Origin: Aquipseudomonas alcaligenes MRY13-0052
GTDB lineage: Bacteria; Pseudomonadota; Gammaproteobacteria; Pseudomonadales; Pseudomonadaceae
Direction of reading: 5' to 3'
Assembly: GCA_000474255.1 (NCBI GenBank)
Contig: BATO01000011.1
Location: forward strand, 55,728 to 119,727
Length of the DNA: 64,000 nt
Below, piece after piece: positions 20,300 to 28,758 of this stretch. Below the pieces are notes generated by a model. It was given only the letters and a program-made list of their open reading frames with translations. It was not told the origin of the DNA and ran no database searches. The translations under genes and the position numbers were made by a program. Every line of letters begins with the position of its first letter. Within the stretch, counting starts at the first letter, position 1.

Positions 20300-21265
20300 T
20301 CAGCGCGCTTCCACGGTGTGCCACCAGGGCAGGGTACGGTGCACGCGGATGGGCAGGACGTCTTCCAGCATCGCCAGCGCCTGGTCGCCGTCATGCAGGG
20401 GGAAGGTGCCGGTCACCCGCAGGTTGGCGACCTGCGGCGCCACGCCGAGGTGGCTGTGGCGGTGGGCGGCCAGTTCTTCGACGAAGGCCGAGAGCGGCAT
20501 GTCGCTGGCCAGCAGCATGCCCTGGCTCCAGCTCTGCCGGCCCTGGCTGGCGGGCTGCAAGGCGCCGATGGCCTGAGCATCGAAGCCCAGTTGTTCGCCG
20601 GCCTGGGCGATGCGCACCTGGCCGGCGGTGTTGCGCACTTCCACCGCGCCTTCGAAGACGTTGAGCAGGGTGCGGCCGTCCTGTTGCTGCACGCTGAAGC
20701 GGGTGCCCAGCGCGCGCAGGCGGCCTTCGGCGGTGGTGATGACGAAGGGGCGGCTGTCGTGGTGGGTGTCGATCAGCACCTCGCCGGCCACCAGGTGCAG
20801 CAGGCGCAGGTCGGCTTGCAGGTCGACGTCCAGGGCGCTGGCGCTGTTCAGCCAGACGTGGCTGCCATCGCCCAGGGTGAGTTCGCGCACCTCGCCCGTG
20901 GCGCTGCGGTAGTCGGCGCGCCAGCCCGCCACCAGGCCCGGCAGCGGCGTGTTGCGCCAGCCGGCCCAGCCGAGCAGGGTGCCGCCGGAGAGCACGGCCA
21001 GGGTGCGCAGCACCTGGCGCCGGGAGTGCTGGGCGCGGCGGGCGCCCTTGAGCGTTTGCAGGGCTACCTCGCCATCGCCTTGCAACGGGGCGAAACGCTG
21101 GCTGATGCGTTCGACGTAGAGCCAGGCCTGGCGGTGCAGCTCGCTTTGCCCGTGCCAGTGCAGCCAGGCGGCGCGGGTGCTGTCGTCGGCGGCTTCGGCG
21201 CTGAGCTCGGCATACCAGTGCGCGGCCTGCTGGAGGATGGCGTGGTCGGGCTTGAGCGGGGTCAT
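20300..21265 (-). CDS. FecR-type anti-sigma factor (system A)
   Basis: Inner-membrane sigma regulator of 321 aa. The cytoplasmic N-terminal part (about 1-85) carries the W-rich DUF4880-like segment (AAHWYAEL, RAAWLHWHGQSELHRQAW). One transmembrane helix lies at about 88-107 (TLAVLSGGTLLGWAGW). The periplasmic FecR domain includes GEVRELTLGDGSHVWLNSAS and RPFVITTAEGRLRALGTRF. It passes the receptor signal to its partner sigma factor. Its ATG overlaps the sigma-factor stop (ATGA, 21262-21265); the receptor gene follows after 105 bases. Confidence 0.93.
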   Translation of the reverse strand: MTPLKPDHAILQQAAHWYAELSAEAADDSTRAAWLHWHGQSELHRQAWLYVERISQRFAPLQGDGEVALQTLKGARRAQHSRRQVLRTLAVLSGGTLLGWAGWRNTPLPGLVAGWRADYRSATGEVRELTLGDGSHVWLNSASALDVDLQADLRLLHLVAGEVLIDTHHDSRPFVITTAEGRLRALGTRFSVQQQDGRTLLNVFEGAVEVRNTAGQVRIAQAGEQLGFDAQAIGALQPASQGRQSWSQGMLLASDMPLSAFVEELAAHRHSHLGVAPQVANLRVTGTFPLHDGDQALAMLEDVLPIRVHRTLPWWHTVEAR

Positions 21266-21795
21266 GGGCGCAGCGCCTCGTCCAGTTCGGCTTCCAGCAG
21301 CAGGCACTGCAGCATGGCCTGGGCCATGTAGCTGGTGACGGTGCGTTCGGACACCCCGAGCCGCTCGGCGATGGCGCGGTAGCCGAGGCCCTGCACCTGG
21401 GCCAGGAGGAAGGCCTCGGCGACCTTGGGCGGCAGGCTGGCGAGCATCGCGTGCACCTGCTGCAAGGCTTCCAGCACCATGGCGCGGTGTTCCTCGGAGG
21501 GCGCCACTGCCTCGGGCTGGCCGGCCAGCACCTCGGCCCAGGCGCGCTCCACCTGCTGGCGCCGCCAGAAGTCCACGCACACATGGCGGGACATGGCGCT
21601 GAGGTAGGCGCGGGCGTGGGTGTCGCTGTCGAACTGGCGCGGCCTGCTCAGCAGGCGCAGGAACACGTCATGGGCGAGGTCGGCGGCATCGCTGGCGTTG
21701 CCCAGCTTGCGTTGCAGCCAGGCGCGTATCCAGCCGTGGTGCTCGACGTAGTAGTGCTGCACCTGGCGTTGGTAGGACTTGTCGAGGGTCGACAT
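21262..21795 (-). CDS. FecI-type ECF sigma factor (system A)
   Basis: Extracytoplasmic-function sigma factor of 177 aa. Region 2 spans about residues 10-75 (DAADLAHDVFLRLLSRP, SRHVCVDFWRRQQV). Region 4, a helix-turn-helix, spans about 115-165 (YRAIAERLGVSERTVTSYMAQAM). It should drive transcription of the adjacent receptor gene when ferri-siderophore is bound. ATG at 21795 is the first good start. The Fur-box-like sequence at 21833-21849 lies 38 bases upstream, as expected for iron-repressed fecI genes. Confidence 0.93.
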   Translation of the reverse strand: MSTLDKSYQRQVQHYYVEHHGWIRAWLQRKLGNASDAADLAHDVFLRLLSRPRQFDSDTHARAYLSAMSRHVCVDFWRRQQVERAWAEVLAGQPEAVAPSEEHRAMVLEALQQVHAMLASLPPKVAEAFLLAQVQGLGYRAIAERLGVSERTVTSYMAQAMLQCLLLEAELDEALRP

Positions 21796-21832
21796 CGGGT
21801 GGCTTCCGGCAGGGCAGGCGATTTGGATGCAG

Positions 21833-21849
21833 ATGAGAAGGATTCGCAT
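21833..21849. promoter_or_regulatory. Fur-box-like site for system A
   Basis: ATGAGAAGGATTCGCAT is a near-palindrome that fits Fur sites of Pseudomonas fecI promoters (NATGAGAATNATTCNCAT-like). It lies between the two divergent sigma-factor genes, closer to system A. Confidence 0.55.
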
Positions 21850-21942
21850 ATTATGCGCAGTCGCCCGTGCTGGCAAACCGCACCGTGGCCGACCTGCTAG
21901 CGCGGGTGAACACGGGCATTGCCAGCGGGAACGGGAATCAAC

Positions 21943-21964
21943 AATAATGCGACTTATTCTTATT
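21943..21964. promoter_or_regulatory. Possible second Fur site for system B
   Basis: AT-rich AATAATGCGACTTATTCTTA stretch matching spaced NAT triplets of a Fur box, 21 bases before the GTG start of the second sigma factor. Weaker than the first site. Confidence 0.4.
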
Positions 21965-21984
21965 TGACTCCTGGGTCCATCCCC

Positions 21985-22497
21985 GTGGCCACCTCTCCTG
22001 ATCTCAATGCTGCCCTGGCGACGCTCTATCACGAGAACCATCGCTGGTTGCGCGCCTGGCTCTATCGTCAGCTGCGCTGCCCGCAGGATGCCGCCGACCT
22101 GACCCAGGACACCTTCATGCGCGCCCTGACCTCGCGTCAGCTGGGGCAGCTGGACGAGCCGAAGGCGTTCCTCAATACCCTGGCCCGGCGCCTGCTGTGC
22201 AGCTTCTGGCGCCGCCGCAAGGTGGAGCAGGCCTATCTGCAGGCGCTGACCGAGCTGCCCGAGCAGTTCGCGCCTTCCGAAGAGGACATCGCCCTGGTGA
22301 GTGAGGCCATCGACGCCATCGACCGGCTGCTCGACGGCCTGCCGCAACGGGTGCGCCGCGCCTTCCTGCTCAACCGCCTCGATGGCATGCCGCAGCAGGC
22401 CATCGCCGATCACCTGGGCGTTTCCCTGGCCACCGTCGAGCGCGACCTGCGCCGTGCCTTCGTGCATTGCCTGAGCGCGAACCCGGAGCTGCCATGA
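21985..22497 (+). CDS. FecI-type ECF sigma factor (system B)
   Basis: ECF sigma factor of 170 aa. Region 2 is DAADLTQDTFMRALTSR and FLNTLARRLLCSFWRRRKVEQ; region 4 is QQAIADHLGVSLATVERDLRRAF. A GTG at 21985 is preferred as start, because an upstream in-frame ATG (21919) would translate through the Fur-like sequence and add residues with no family match. It is divergent from system A's sigma factor, with 189 bases between the two starts. The stop overlaps the FecR start (ATGA, 22494-22497). It should activate the receptor gene at 23769. Confidence 0.9.
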   Translation: MATSPDLNAALATLYHENHRWLRAWLYRQLRCPQDAADLTQDTFMRALTSRQLGQLDEPKAFLNTLARRLLCSFWRRRKVEQAYLQALTELPEQFAPSEEDIALVSEAIDAIDRLLDGLPQRVRRAFLLNRLDGMPQQAIADHLGVSLATVERDLRRAFVHCLSANPELP

Positions 22498-23468
22498 GCC
22501 ACGCCGAACTCGACCTGCACACCCGCACCGCCATCGACTGGATGCTGCGCCTGGACCCGGGCCGGGTGACCAACCACGACCGCCAGGACTTCAAGCGCTG
22601 GCTGGCCGACGACCCGGCCCACCTGGTGGCCTGGCAACGGGTCAGCGGCCTGCTGCAGCAACCCCTGGCCGATCTGCAGGGCGCCGAAGTGCGCAGCCCC
22701 GGGCAACTGCGTGCCGCCAGCCGGGCGCTCTCCGCCCCCGATTCGCCACAGCGGCGCAAGCTGCTGCGCGGCGGCCTGGCCTTGCTGGTGCTGGGCGCCG
22801 GTAGCGGTGCGCTGATCAACCGCGTGACCCCTTTGGCGGGCCTCACCGCCGATGTGCACACCGCCACCGGCGAGCGCCGCACCCTGCAGTTGGAGGACGG
22901 CAGCCGGCTGGTGCTCAACGCCCGCAGTTCGGTGGATATCCGCTTCGACGGTGCGCGCCGCCTGGTGCGCCTGCGCGAGGGCGAGCTGCTGGCCAGCGTG
23001 GCGGCCGATGCTACCCGACCCTTCATCATCGCCACCGCCCAGGGCGAAGTCCGCGCGCTGGGCACGCGCTTCCTGGTGCGCCAGGAGGAATCGCGCAGCC
23101 TGGTCTGCGTGCAGGAACACCGCGTGCGCATCGACTGCCATGGCGGGCAGCACGGCGAGCTGGGCGAAGGCCAGGCGGCCTGGTTCGGCGCCTCGGGCAT
23201 CCAGCCGGCTCCTGCCAGCCTGCTGACCCGCGCGGCCTGGGTGGATGGGCGCGTGGAGGTCAACGACGAGCCCCTGGGCCACCTGGTCGAGGCCCTGCGC
23301 CCCTACCATCGCGGCCTGCTACGCATCAGCCCGGAAGCCGCGCAGGTGCGGGTGTTTGGCGTGTTCCCCCTGGACGACAGTGGCGCCGCCCTGCAATCCC
23401 TGGCCGAAACCATGCCGGTGCGCGTGCGCCGCTACGGCCCCTGGCTGACCCTGGTCGATCGCGCCTGA
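22494..23468 (+). CDS. FecR-type anti-sigma factor (system B)
   Basis: Sigma regulator of 324 aa. The cytoplasmic N-terminal domain has AIDWMLRLDPGRVTNHDRQDF and WLADDPAHLVAWQRV. A transmembrane helix lies at about 100-118 (GGLALLVLGAGSGALI). The periplasmic FecR domain has GERRTLQLEDGSRLVLNARSS and RPFIIATAQGEVRALGTRF. It is paralogous to the system A FecR, with the same landmarks. Start is the ATG at 22494, coupled to the sigma-factor stop. The receptor gene follows after 300 bases that are occupied by REPIN-like repeats. Confidence 0.92.
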   Translation: MSHAELDLHTRTAIDWMLRLDPGRVTNHDRQDFKRWLADDPAHLVAWQRVSGLLQQPLADLQGAEVRSPGQLRAASRALSAPDSPQRRKLLRGGLALLVLGAGSGALINRVTPLAGLTADVHTATGERRTLQLEDGSRLVLNARSSVDIRFDGARRLVRLREGELLASVAADATRPFIIATAQGEVRALGTRFLVRQEESRSLVCVQEHRVRIDCHGGQHGELGEGQAAWFGASGIQPAPASLLTRAAWVDGRVEVNDEPLGHLVEALRPYHRGLLRISPEAAQVRVFGVFPLDDSGAALQSLAETMPVRVRRYGPWLTLVDRA

Positions 23469-23491
23469 TCGCCCATGGAGTGGCTCCGTGC

Positions 23492-23636
23492 GTAGGGTGG
23501 ATGACGCTCTTTTCATCCACCAGCGGTGTTGCCTGCGAGCACGAAATGGTGGACGGGTGAAGCGTCGTTCACCCTACGGCTGGCGCGCGTGGAGTCGGTC
23601 GGTGGGTAGGGTGGATGACGCTTTTTTCACCTACCA
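23492..23636. repeat. REPIN-like doublet plus third arm
   Basis: An 86-bp element 23492-23577 starts GTAGGGTGGATGACGCTC and ends in the inverted AGCGTCGTTCACCCTAC. Each end folds into a hairpin. After a 28-bp spacer a third arm, GTAGGGTGGATGACGCTT, begins at 23606, with a decayed stem. The unit separates fecR from its receptor gene. Confidence 0.85.
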
Positions 23637-23768
23637 AAGGGCGCCAAAGACGGGCTCGAAAGCGCGGCCATCGAGCAAATGCAAAAAATTCGCAAAAACG
23701 ATGAGGGGTTTATGCGCCTCGTTGGACATGGATAGGGCAAACCCGACACACAGAACAAGGAGCCCTTC

Positions 23769-26213
23769 ATGTCGTCCCCCCTTCTGCGCCCTGGCCTGCT
23801 GGCCCTGGCGATCGCCTTCGCCAGCGCCGGCCAGCCGCTCGTAGCCCTGGCCGAGTCCAGCAACAGCCAGGCTGCCGTGCGCAGCTATGACATCCCCGCC
23901 GGCCCGCTGGGCGAAACCCTGGCGCGAATCTCCCGCGAGAGCGGCCGCACCCTCTCCGCCGACCCGGCGCTGGTCCAGGGCAAGCGGGCACCGGCGGTGC
24001 GCGGCCAGTTATCGGCCGAGCAGGCGATGCAGCAGGCGTTGGCAGGCAGTGGGCTGGCGCTGATCGTCACGGGCGGCGGCACGCTGTCGCTGGTGCCCAT
24101 GGCAGATGGTGAGGGGCTGGAGCTGGGTGCAACGACCATCACCAGCTCGCTGCTGGGCGATACCACCGAGGGCACCGGTTCCTACACCACGGGTTCGACC
24201 CGCACCGCCACCAAGTTGCCGCTGTCCATCCGCGAGACGCCGCAATCGATCAGCGTGATCACCAGCCAGCGCATCCGCGATCAGGAAATGGTCAGCCTGG
24301 AAGACGTGCTGACCCAGGCTCCCGGTGTGCTCTACAAGAAGAAGAGCAACTCCTCGGACGAGGAAGTGGGCATCTTTTCCCGTGGTATGAAGATCGAGAA
24401 CTTCCAGGTCGACGGCATCCCCACGGTCTTCGAACCCTCCATGAGCAGTCAGTCCAACGACATGGCGGTGTATGACCGGGTCGAGATCGTGCGCGGCGCC
24501 ACTGGCCTGCTCAGTGGCATCGGCCAGCCTTCCGCCACCATCAACATGGTGCGCAAGCGCCCGACCCGCGAGTTCGCCGCGTCGGTCCAGGGCAGCGCCG
24601 GCTCCTGGGACAACTACCGCACCGAGGTGGATGTCTCCGGCCCGATGAACGAGCAAGGCACCCTGCGCGGCCGCCTGGTGGGCGCCTACCAGACCGCCAA
24701 CTCCTTCACCGACCGCCTCAGCACCGAGCGCCAGGTGGCCTATGGCGTGATCGAGGCGGACCTGAGCGAGCGCGATACCGTCAGCTTCGGCATCGACTAC
24801 CAGGTGCGCAACTGCGACGCCTGCGGCTATTTCGGCTTCCCGGCCTTCTACAGCAATGGCCAGCGCACCGACTTCAAGCGCTCCTTCAACTCGGCCGCCG
24901 ACTGGAGCTACGCGGATCGCCAGCGCACCTCGATCTTCGGTACCTACGAGCACCGCTTCGATAACGAGTGGATGGCCAAGGTCGCCGTCACCAACGTGCG
25001 TGACGACAACGACGTCGAGTACGGCTGGTTCAGCAGCAATGGCTACCCCAATCAGCAGACCGGTGCGGGCACCAGCCTGTATTTCGCCAAGTGGCCGAGC
25101 AAGCCCGAGCAGAACTCGGTGGATGCCTATGCCTCCGGTCCCTTCAACCTGTTCGGCCGCGAGCACGAGCTGGTGGTGGGCGCCAGCGCCATGCGTTACC
25201 GCAGCAACACCGGTGCCTACCCGCTGTGGGTGGACCGCAGCGGCAGCGGCTGGGACCCGACCATTCCCAACGTCTTCGAATGGCGCGGCGACATCTCCAA
25301 GCCGCCGTTCAACCGCATAGGCGACCTGGAGTACAGCCAGCGCCAGTACGCGGCCTACAGCACGGCCCGCTTCAAGCTCACCGATGACCTGTCGCTGATC
25401 CTCGGCAGCCGCCTGAGTTACTTCAAGGTCGACCAGACGTCCGCGTATTACGGCTACGACCCGACCTCCCTGAAGAAGCGCGAGAACGGCGAGCTCACGC
25501 CATACGCCGGTATCGTCTACGACCTGGACGACAACCACTCGGTCTACGCCAGCTACACCAGCATCTACAAACCGCAGTCGAGCAGGACCGTCGAAGGGAA
25601 ATTCATGGACCCCACCGAAGGCGACAGCTACGAAGTGGGGGCGAAGGGCGAGTACTACGACGGCCGGCTCAACCTCACCGCTGCGCTGTTCGAGTCCAAG
25701 CTGAGCAACTACGCGGTCGGCACCGGGCTGTACGACGCCTTCGACAACGAGATGGTGGCGCCCGCGAAGATCAAGATCAAAGGCCTGGAGCTCGAAGTCG
25801 CCGGTGAACTCATGCCGGGCTGGCAAGTGCAGGCGGCCTACAGCCACGTGAACACCTACTACCCGCAAGGCGTCGATGTGAACGTCGGTTTCCCACGGAA
25901 CAACGTCAAGCTCTTCACCACCTACGACCTGACGGGGGACCTGAACCGTCTCACCCTCGGCGGCGGCGTGCGTTGGGAAAGCGCGACCCGCTACGGCAAT
26001 ACCCAGGTGATCCCCGGCACCACCTTGCAAGCCAAGCAGGGCAGCTACGCCCTGGTGGACCTGCTGGCGCGCTACCGCTTCGACGAGCACTTCACCGGCA
26101 CCCTCAACGTCAACAACCTGTTCGACAAGGAGTACTACGCCAGCACCAGCGTCTACAGCGACCTCTACGGTGAGCCGCGCAGCCTGACCGCTTCGCTGCG
26201 CTGGGAATATTGA
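23769..26213 (+). CDS. TonB-dependent siderophore receptor with signalling domain (system B)
   Basis: Outer-membrane receptor and transducer of 814 aa. Signal peptide about 1-29 (ending VALAES). STN domain about 36-110 (YDIPAGPLGETLARISRESG). Plug with LSIRETPQSISVITSQRIRD and VRGATGLLSGIGQPSATINM. The barrel ends LTASLRWEY. The plug and barrel resemble the FhuE/FpvA group (coprogen, rhodotorulic acid or pyoverdine type). Ligand unknown. The ATG at 23769 follows AAGGAG. It should be induced through FecR/FecI of system B. A PepSY-type cluster lies beyond the 3' end on the opposite strand and may handle iron release. Confidence 0.92.
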   Translation: MSSPLLRPGLLALAIAFASAGQPLVALAESSNSQAAVRSYDIPAGPLGETLARISRESGRTLSADPALVQGKRAPAVRGQLSAEQAMQQALAGSGLALIVTGGGTLSLVPMADGEGLELGATTITSSLLGDTTEGTGSYTTGSTRTATKLPLSIRETPQSISVITSQRIRDQEMVSLEDVLTQAPGVLYKKKSNSSDEEVGIFSRGMKIENFQVDGIPTVFEPSMSSQSNDMAVYDRVEIVRGATGLLSGIGQPSATINMVRKRPTREFAASVQGSAGSWDNYRTEVDVSGPMNEQGTLRGRLVGAYQTANSFTDRLSTERQVAYGVIEADLSERDTVSFGIDYQVRNCDACGYFGFPAFYSNGQRTDFKRSFNSAADWSYADRQRTSIFGTYEHRFDNEWMAKVAVTNVRDDNDVEYGWFSSNGYPNQQTGAGTSLYFAKWPSKPEQNSVDAYASGPFNLFGREHELVVGASAMRYRSNTGAYPLWVDRSGSGWDPTIPNVFEWRGDISKPPFNRIGDLEYSQRQYAAYSTARFKLTDDLSLILGSRLSYFKVDQTSAYYGYDPTSLKKRENGELTPYAGIVYDLDDNHSVYASYTSIYKPQSSRTVEGKFMDPTEGDSYEVGAKGEYYDGRLNLTAALFESKLSNYAVGTGLYDAFDNEMVAPAKIKIKGLELEVAGELMPGWQVQAAYSHVNTYYPQGVDVNVGFPRNNVKLFTTYDLTGDLNRLTLGGGVRWESATRYGNTQVIPGTTLQAKQGSYALVDLLARYRFDEHFTGTLNVNNLFDKEYYASTSVYSDLYGEPRSLTASLRWEY

Positions 26214-26228
26214 TCGCAGCCGCTCAGG

Positions 26229-26482
26229 CCCCGGGCTGAAGCCCGGGCTATGGCGTGACGCTGTGCGTAGGGTGGAGGTCGCTTTTTACCTCCACCAGCG
26301 GTGTTGCCGGTGAGTTCGCTTGGTGGACGGGTGAAGCGTCGTCCACCCTACGGCTGGCGTGCACGGAGTTGGCCCGTGGGTAGGGTGGATGACGCTTTTT
26401 TCATCCACCAGCGGTGCCGCCGGCACGCACCGGGTCGGCCTGTGTGTAGGGTGGGCCGGGCGGCGCTCCGTTTCAGCCCACC
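26229..26482. repeat. Repeat cluster after receptor B
   Basis: Contains CCGGGCTGAAGCCCGGGCTA (26231-26250). A REPIN-like doublet at 26267-26351 has left arm GTAGGGTGGAGGTCGCT and a right arm ending GTCCACCCTAC. After the same 28-bp spacer come a third arm at 26380 (GTAGGGTGGATGACGCTT) and a fourth at 26446-26482 (GTAGGGTGGGCCGGGC...GCCCACC). No gene in this 288-bp space. Confidence 0.85.
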
Positions 26483-26501
26483 GATTGCCGATTGCGCGCC
26501 C

Positions 26502-26822
26502 TCAGAGCCCCTTGATCTGCTTGTAGTCCAACTCGGCGGTGTGGCCGGCGCCGAGGTCGAGCAGCACGTAGAACTCGCCATCCGGGCGGGGGAAGGTGAA
26601 GCGCGAATCCGCGCCGAGCTTGCCGGCAACCAGTACCTTTTCGTCGTAGCCGATCACGTCCAGGGTCACGTCCGGGGCGGCGCTGCCGTTGGAGAGGCCG
26701 CCGGTGCAGCGGATCTGCCCTTCGGCGATGGCTTCGCACTCGACGAAGGCGTTGTGGGCGAAGGCGGCGGGGGTGGCGAGCAGCAGGGCGCTCGCCAGCA
26801 GGGTGGGGTAAAGGGGCTTCAC
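26502..26822 (-). CDS. Small exported protein of unknown function
   Basis: 106-aa protein with a clear signal peptide (MKPLYPTLLASALLLATPAAFA), then a mature part of about 84 residues with two cysteines (FVECEAIAEGQIRCTGG) that could form a disulphide. Periplasmic location is likely. GTG at 26822 overlaps the upstream stop (GTGA), so it is translationally coupled to the 179-aa membrane protein. I do not recognise the family. Its position as the last gene of a PepSY-containing cluster beside a siderophore receptor suggests a part in iron-siderophore handling; this is inference only. Confidence 0.75.
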   Translation of the reverse strand: MKPLYPTLLASALLLATPAAFAHNAFVECEAIAEGQIRCTGGLSNGSAAPDVTLDVIGYDEKVLVAGKLGADSRFTFPRPDGEFYVLLDLGAGHTAELDYKQIKGL

Positions 26823-27358
26823 AGCGTGTCTCCATTGCGGGCCAGCCATTCGATCATCGACGGCGAGACTTCCTTCAGGGGGATTGACGCCTGGTGCACG
26901 CTCCCGTCCCAGCCTTCCACGGTCAGCCACAGGGCGTCGTCGGCGGTGGTGCCCGGCGGAATGCGTACTTCGGCGAACAGCCGGTAGGGGCTACCGGACA
27001 GCAGCGAGCCGGCGGCGCGCAGGCTGCGTGGCTTGCCGATGCGCAGGTAGGCGGCCTTCACCTGGCCGATACACTCGGCGCAGAAGGCCAGGGTGATCTC
27101 CTTCATGTAGCCGGCCTTGCCGTCGCGTTGCGGCTCGTGCAGCTCCCATTCGGCGATGCGTGCGGTCCAGGGGCCGACCGGGTATTCGCCGATCAGCCGC
27201 TCGCCCAGGCCCTGCAGGCCACGGTCGAGGCTGACGTCATGGAAGTAGGCGGGCATGAAGCCCAGCGGGATCAGCACCAGCAGCGCGCTGAGGTGGAAGC
27301 GCCACTTGAGCCACAGGCGTTTGAAGCGGGATTCGGGAATCAGGGCTGCGTTGCTCAT
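26819..27358 (-). CDS. Membrane-anchored protein of unknown function (PepSY cluster)
   Basis: 179 aa with one N-terminal membrane helix (about 22-38, LSALLVLIPLGFMPAYF) and a periplasmic domain. The domain contains a CAEC motif (residues about 93-96) reminiscent of metal- or thiol-binding sites. Both ends overlap neighbours: ATGA with the PepSY gene upstream and GTGA with the small exported protein downstream. The three genes therefore form one tightly coupled unit. Function not recognised; FpvG/H/J/K-type membrane complexes that reduce ferri-pyoverdine are an analogy from context, not from sequence identity. Confidence 0.75.
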   Translation of the reverse strand: MSNAALIPESRFKRLWLKWRFHLSALLVLIPLGFMPAYFHDVSLDRGLQGLGERLIGEYPVGPWTARIAEWELHEPQRDGKAGYMKEITLAFCAECIGQVKAAYLRIGKPRSLRAAGSLLSGSPYRLFAEVRIPPGTTADDALWLTVEGWDGSVHQASIPLKEVSPSMIEWLARNGDTL

Positions 27359-28533
27359 TCGGTCGCCTCCACGGCGGTGGCGGCGGGTGTCGGGCGGGGC
27401 TTGCGCTTGAGCGCCTTGGCGGTGGCGATCACCGTGCGCTTGCTCCAGATGAGCAGGCCGCTGAGCACCATCATGCTCAGCAGCAGGCCGAAGAAGAACC
27501 AGATCATCTTCACCCAGATGCCGCCGAAGTCACCGGTGTGCAGCGGGCGCATGGACTCGGTGACGAACTCCAGGGGCGTGCGGTCGGCGAGCAGGCGCGA
27601 CCCCACCAGCTCGCCCGTGTAGGGGTTGAGCTCGGCAGTCTGGAACATCAGCGGGTACCAGCCACGGCCGCCCACTTCCATCGGCGTGTAGGCGTCGGGG
27701 GCGAACATCACGAAGCTCACGTCGAAGCCGGGAATGGTCTCGGTGGCGGTGGCGACCGCCTGGTCCATGGTCACGCGCGGCACCGGCTGGCCGGGTTGCA
27801 CCAGGGGGATCTGGTCACGCGGGATCAGGGTCGGCAGGCCCTCGCTGGAGATGGAGATGTGCGCGTCGGCGAGGATGGCGCGGATCAGGAACCAGATGCC
27901 GGTGATGGAAATCACCGCGATGAACCAGATCGACCAGATGCCCGAGAGGCGGTGGAAGTCGCCCCAGAAGATGCGCGCGCCCTGGCGGATGCGCAGGGTC
28001 GGCCGCAGGAAGCCGCGCCAGAAGCGCTTGTACACCACCAGCCCGGTGATCAGGGAGGCCAGCATCGGCAGGCCCAGCAGCGACACCAGGTACCAGCCCC
28101 AGCTGTAGCCGTTGGTGAAGGGCACCAGCCACCAGCCGTGCAGGGCACGGGTGAACTGACGGAAGTCGAACAGCGGGCTGCTGCCCTGGATCTGCCCGGT
28201 GTAGGGGTTCACGTACAGGGTCGCGGAGCGCGTGTCGGGGTAGGTCACCGAGGCGGTCAGGGCGAAGTGGCTTTCCTCGGGCTTGGCCAGCCACTCCACA
28301 TCGGCGGTGGGGTCCTGCTTCTCGATGGCGGCGAGTATCTGGTCGAAGCTCATCAGCTCGGCGTCATCCGAGGGCGCGGTGGCGCGCACGTCGGGGTTGG
28401 CGAGCCAGACGATCTCCTCGCTGAGCACTGCCAGGGTGCCGGTGATGCACACCAGGAACACGAAGAACCAGATGGGCAATGCCAGCCAGCTGTGGACCAG
28501 GAACCAGATTTTCGAACGGGACTTCTTCGACAT
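27355..28533 (-). CDS. PepSY-associated TM-helix protein (possible ferri-siderophore reductase)
   Basis: Inner-membrane protein of 392 aa with the PepSY_TM architecture. Helices lie near residues 10-35 (KIWFLVHSWLALPIWFFVFL), 150-175, 205-230 (FHRLSGIWSIWFIAVISITG) and 345-370; PepSY-like periplasmic segments lie between them (ATLYVNPYTGQIQG, AELNPYTGELVGS). Conserved histidines flank helices (H14, RALHGWW, DFHRLSG) and may bind heme, as proposed for FoxB/FpvG-type reductases. It is the first gene of a three-gene coupled cluster. Role inferred from family and neighbourhood. Start at ATG 28533; the 225 bases upstream show no clear regulatory site. Confidence 0.85.
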   Translation of the reverse strand: MSKKSRSKIWFLVHSWLALPIWFFVFLVCITGTLAVLSEEIVWLANPDVRATAPSDDAELMSFDQILAAIEKQDPTADVEWLAKPEESHFALTASVTYPDTRSATLYVNPYTGQIQGSSPLFDFRQFTRALHGWWLVPFTNGYSWGWYLVSLLGLPMLASLITGLVVYKRFWRGFLRPTLRIRQGARIFWGDFHRLSGIWSIWFIAVISITGIWFLIRAILADAHISISSEGLPTLIPRDQIPLVQPGQPVPRVTMDQAVATATETIPGFDVSFVMFAPDAYTPMEVGGRGWYPLMFQTAELNPYTGELVGSRLLADRTPLEFVTESMRPLHTGDFGGIWVKMIWFFFGLLLSMMVLSGLLIWSKRTVIATAKALKRKPRPTPAATAVEATE

Positions 28534-28758
28534 GGGCAACGATCTTGGTAGCGGAATCAGGGCCACCGGCCTCGGCCGGTCACGGGTTCGGTTACGCCCG
28601 ACCAATGGAAAAGCACCCGCCGGCCTCGGTGAGCTGGCGGGTGAAAACCAAAGGAACGACATCTCGAAGTCGAGGGGGCGTTACATTCAGGACGGACGAG
28701 AGGGGCAAAACCCGCAACTGCAGATGCAAGAAAATGTTTCCGTCCGACTGGCGGTGGG

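Noticed and set aside
21919..21984. Earlier ATG start for sigma factor B
   Set aside because: The added 22 residues overlap the Fur-like, AT-rich promoter sequence and match nothing in FecI proteins; the GTG at 21985 fits family length.
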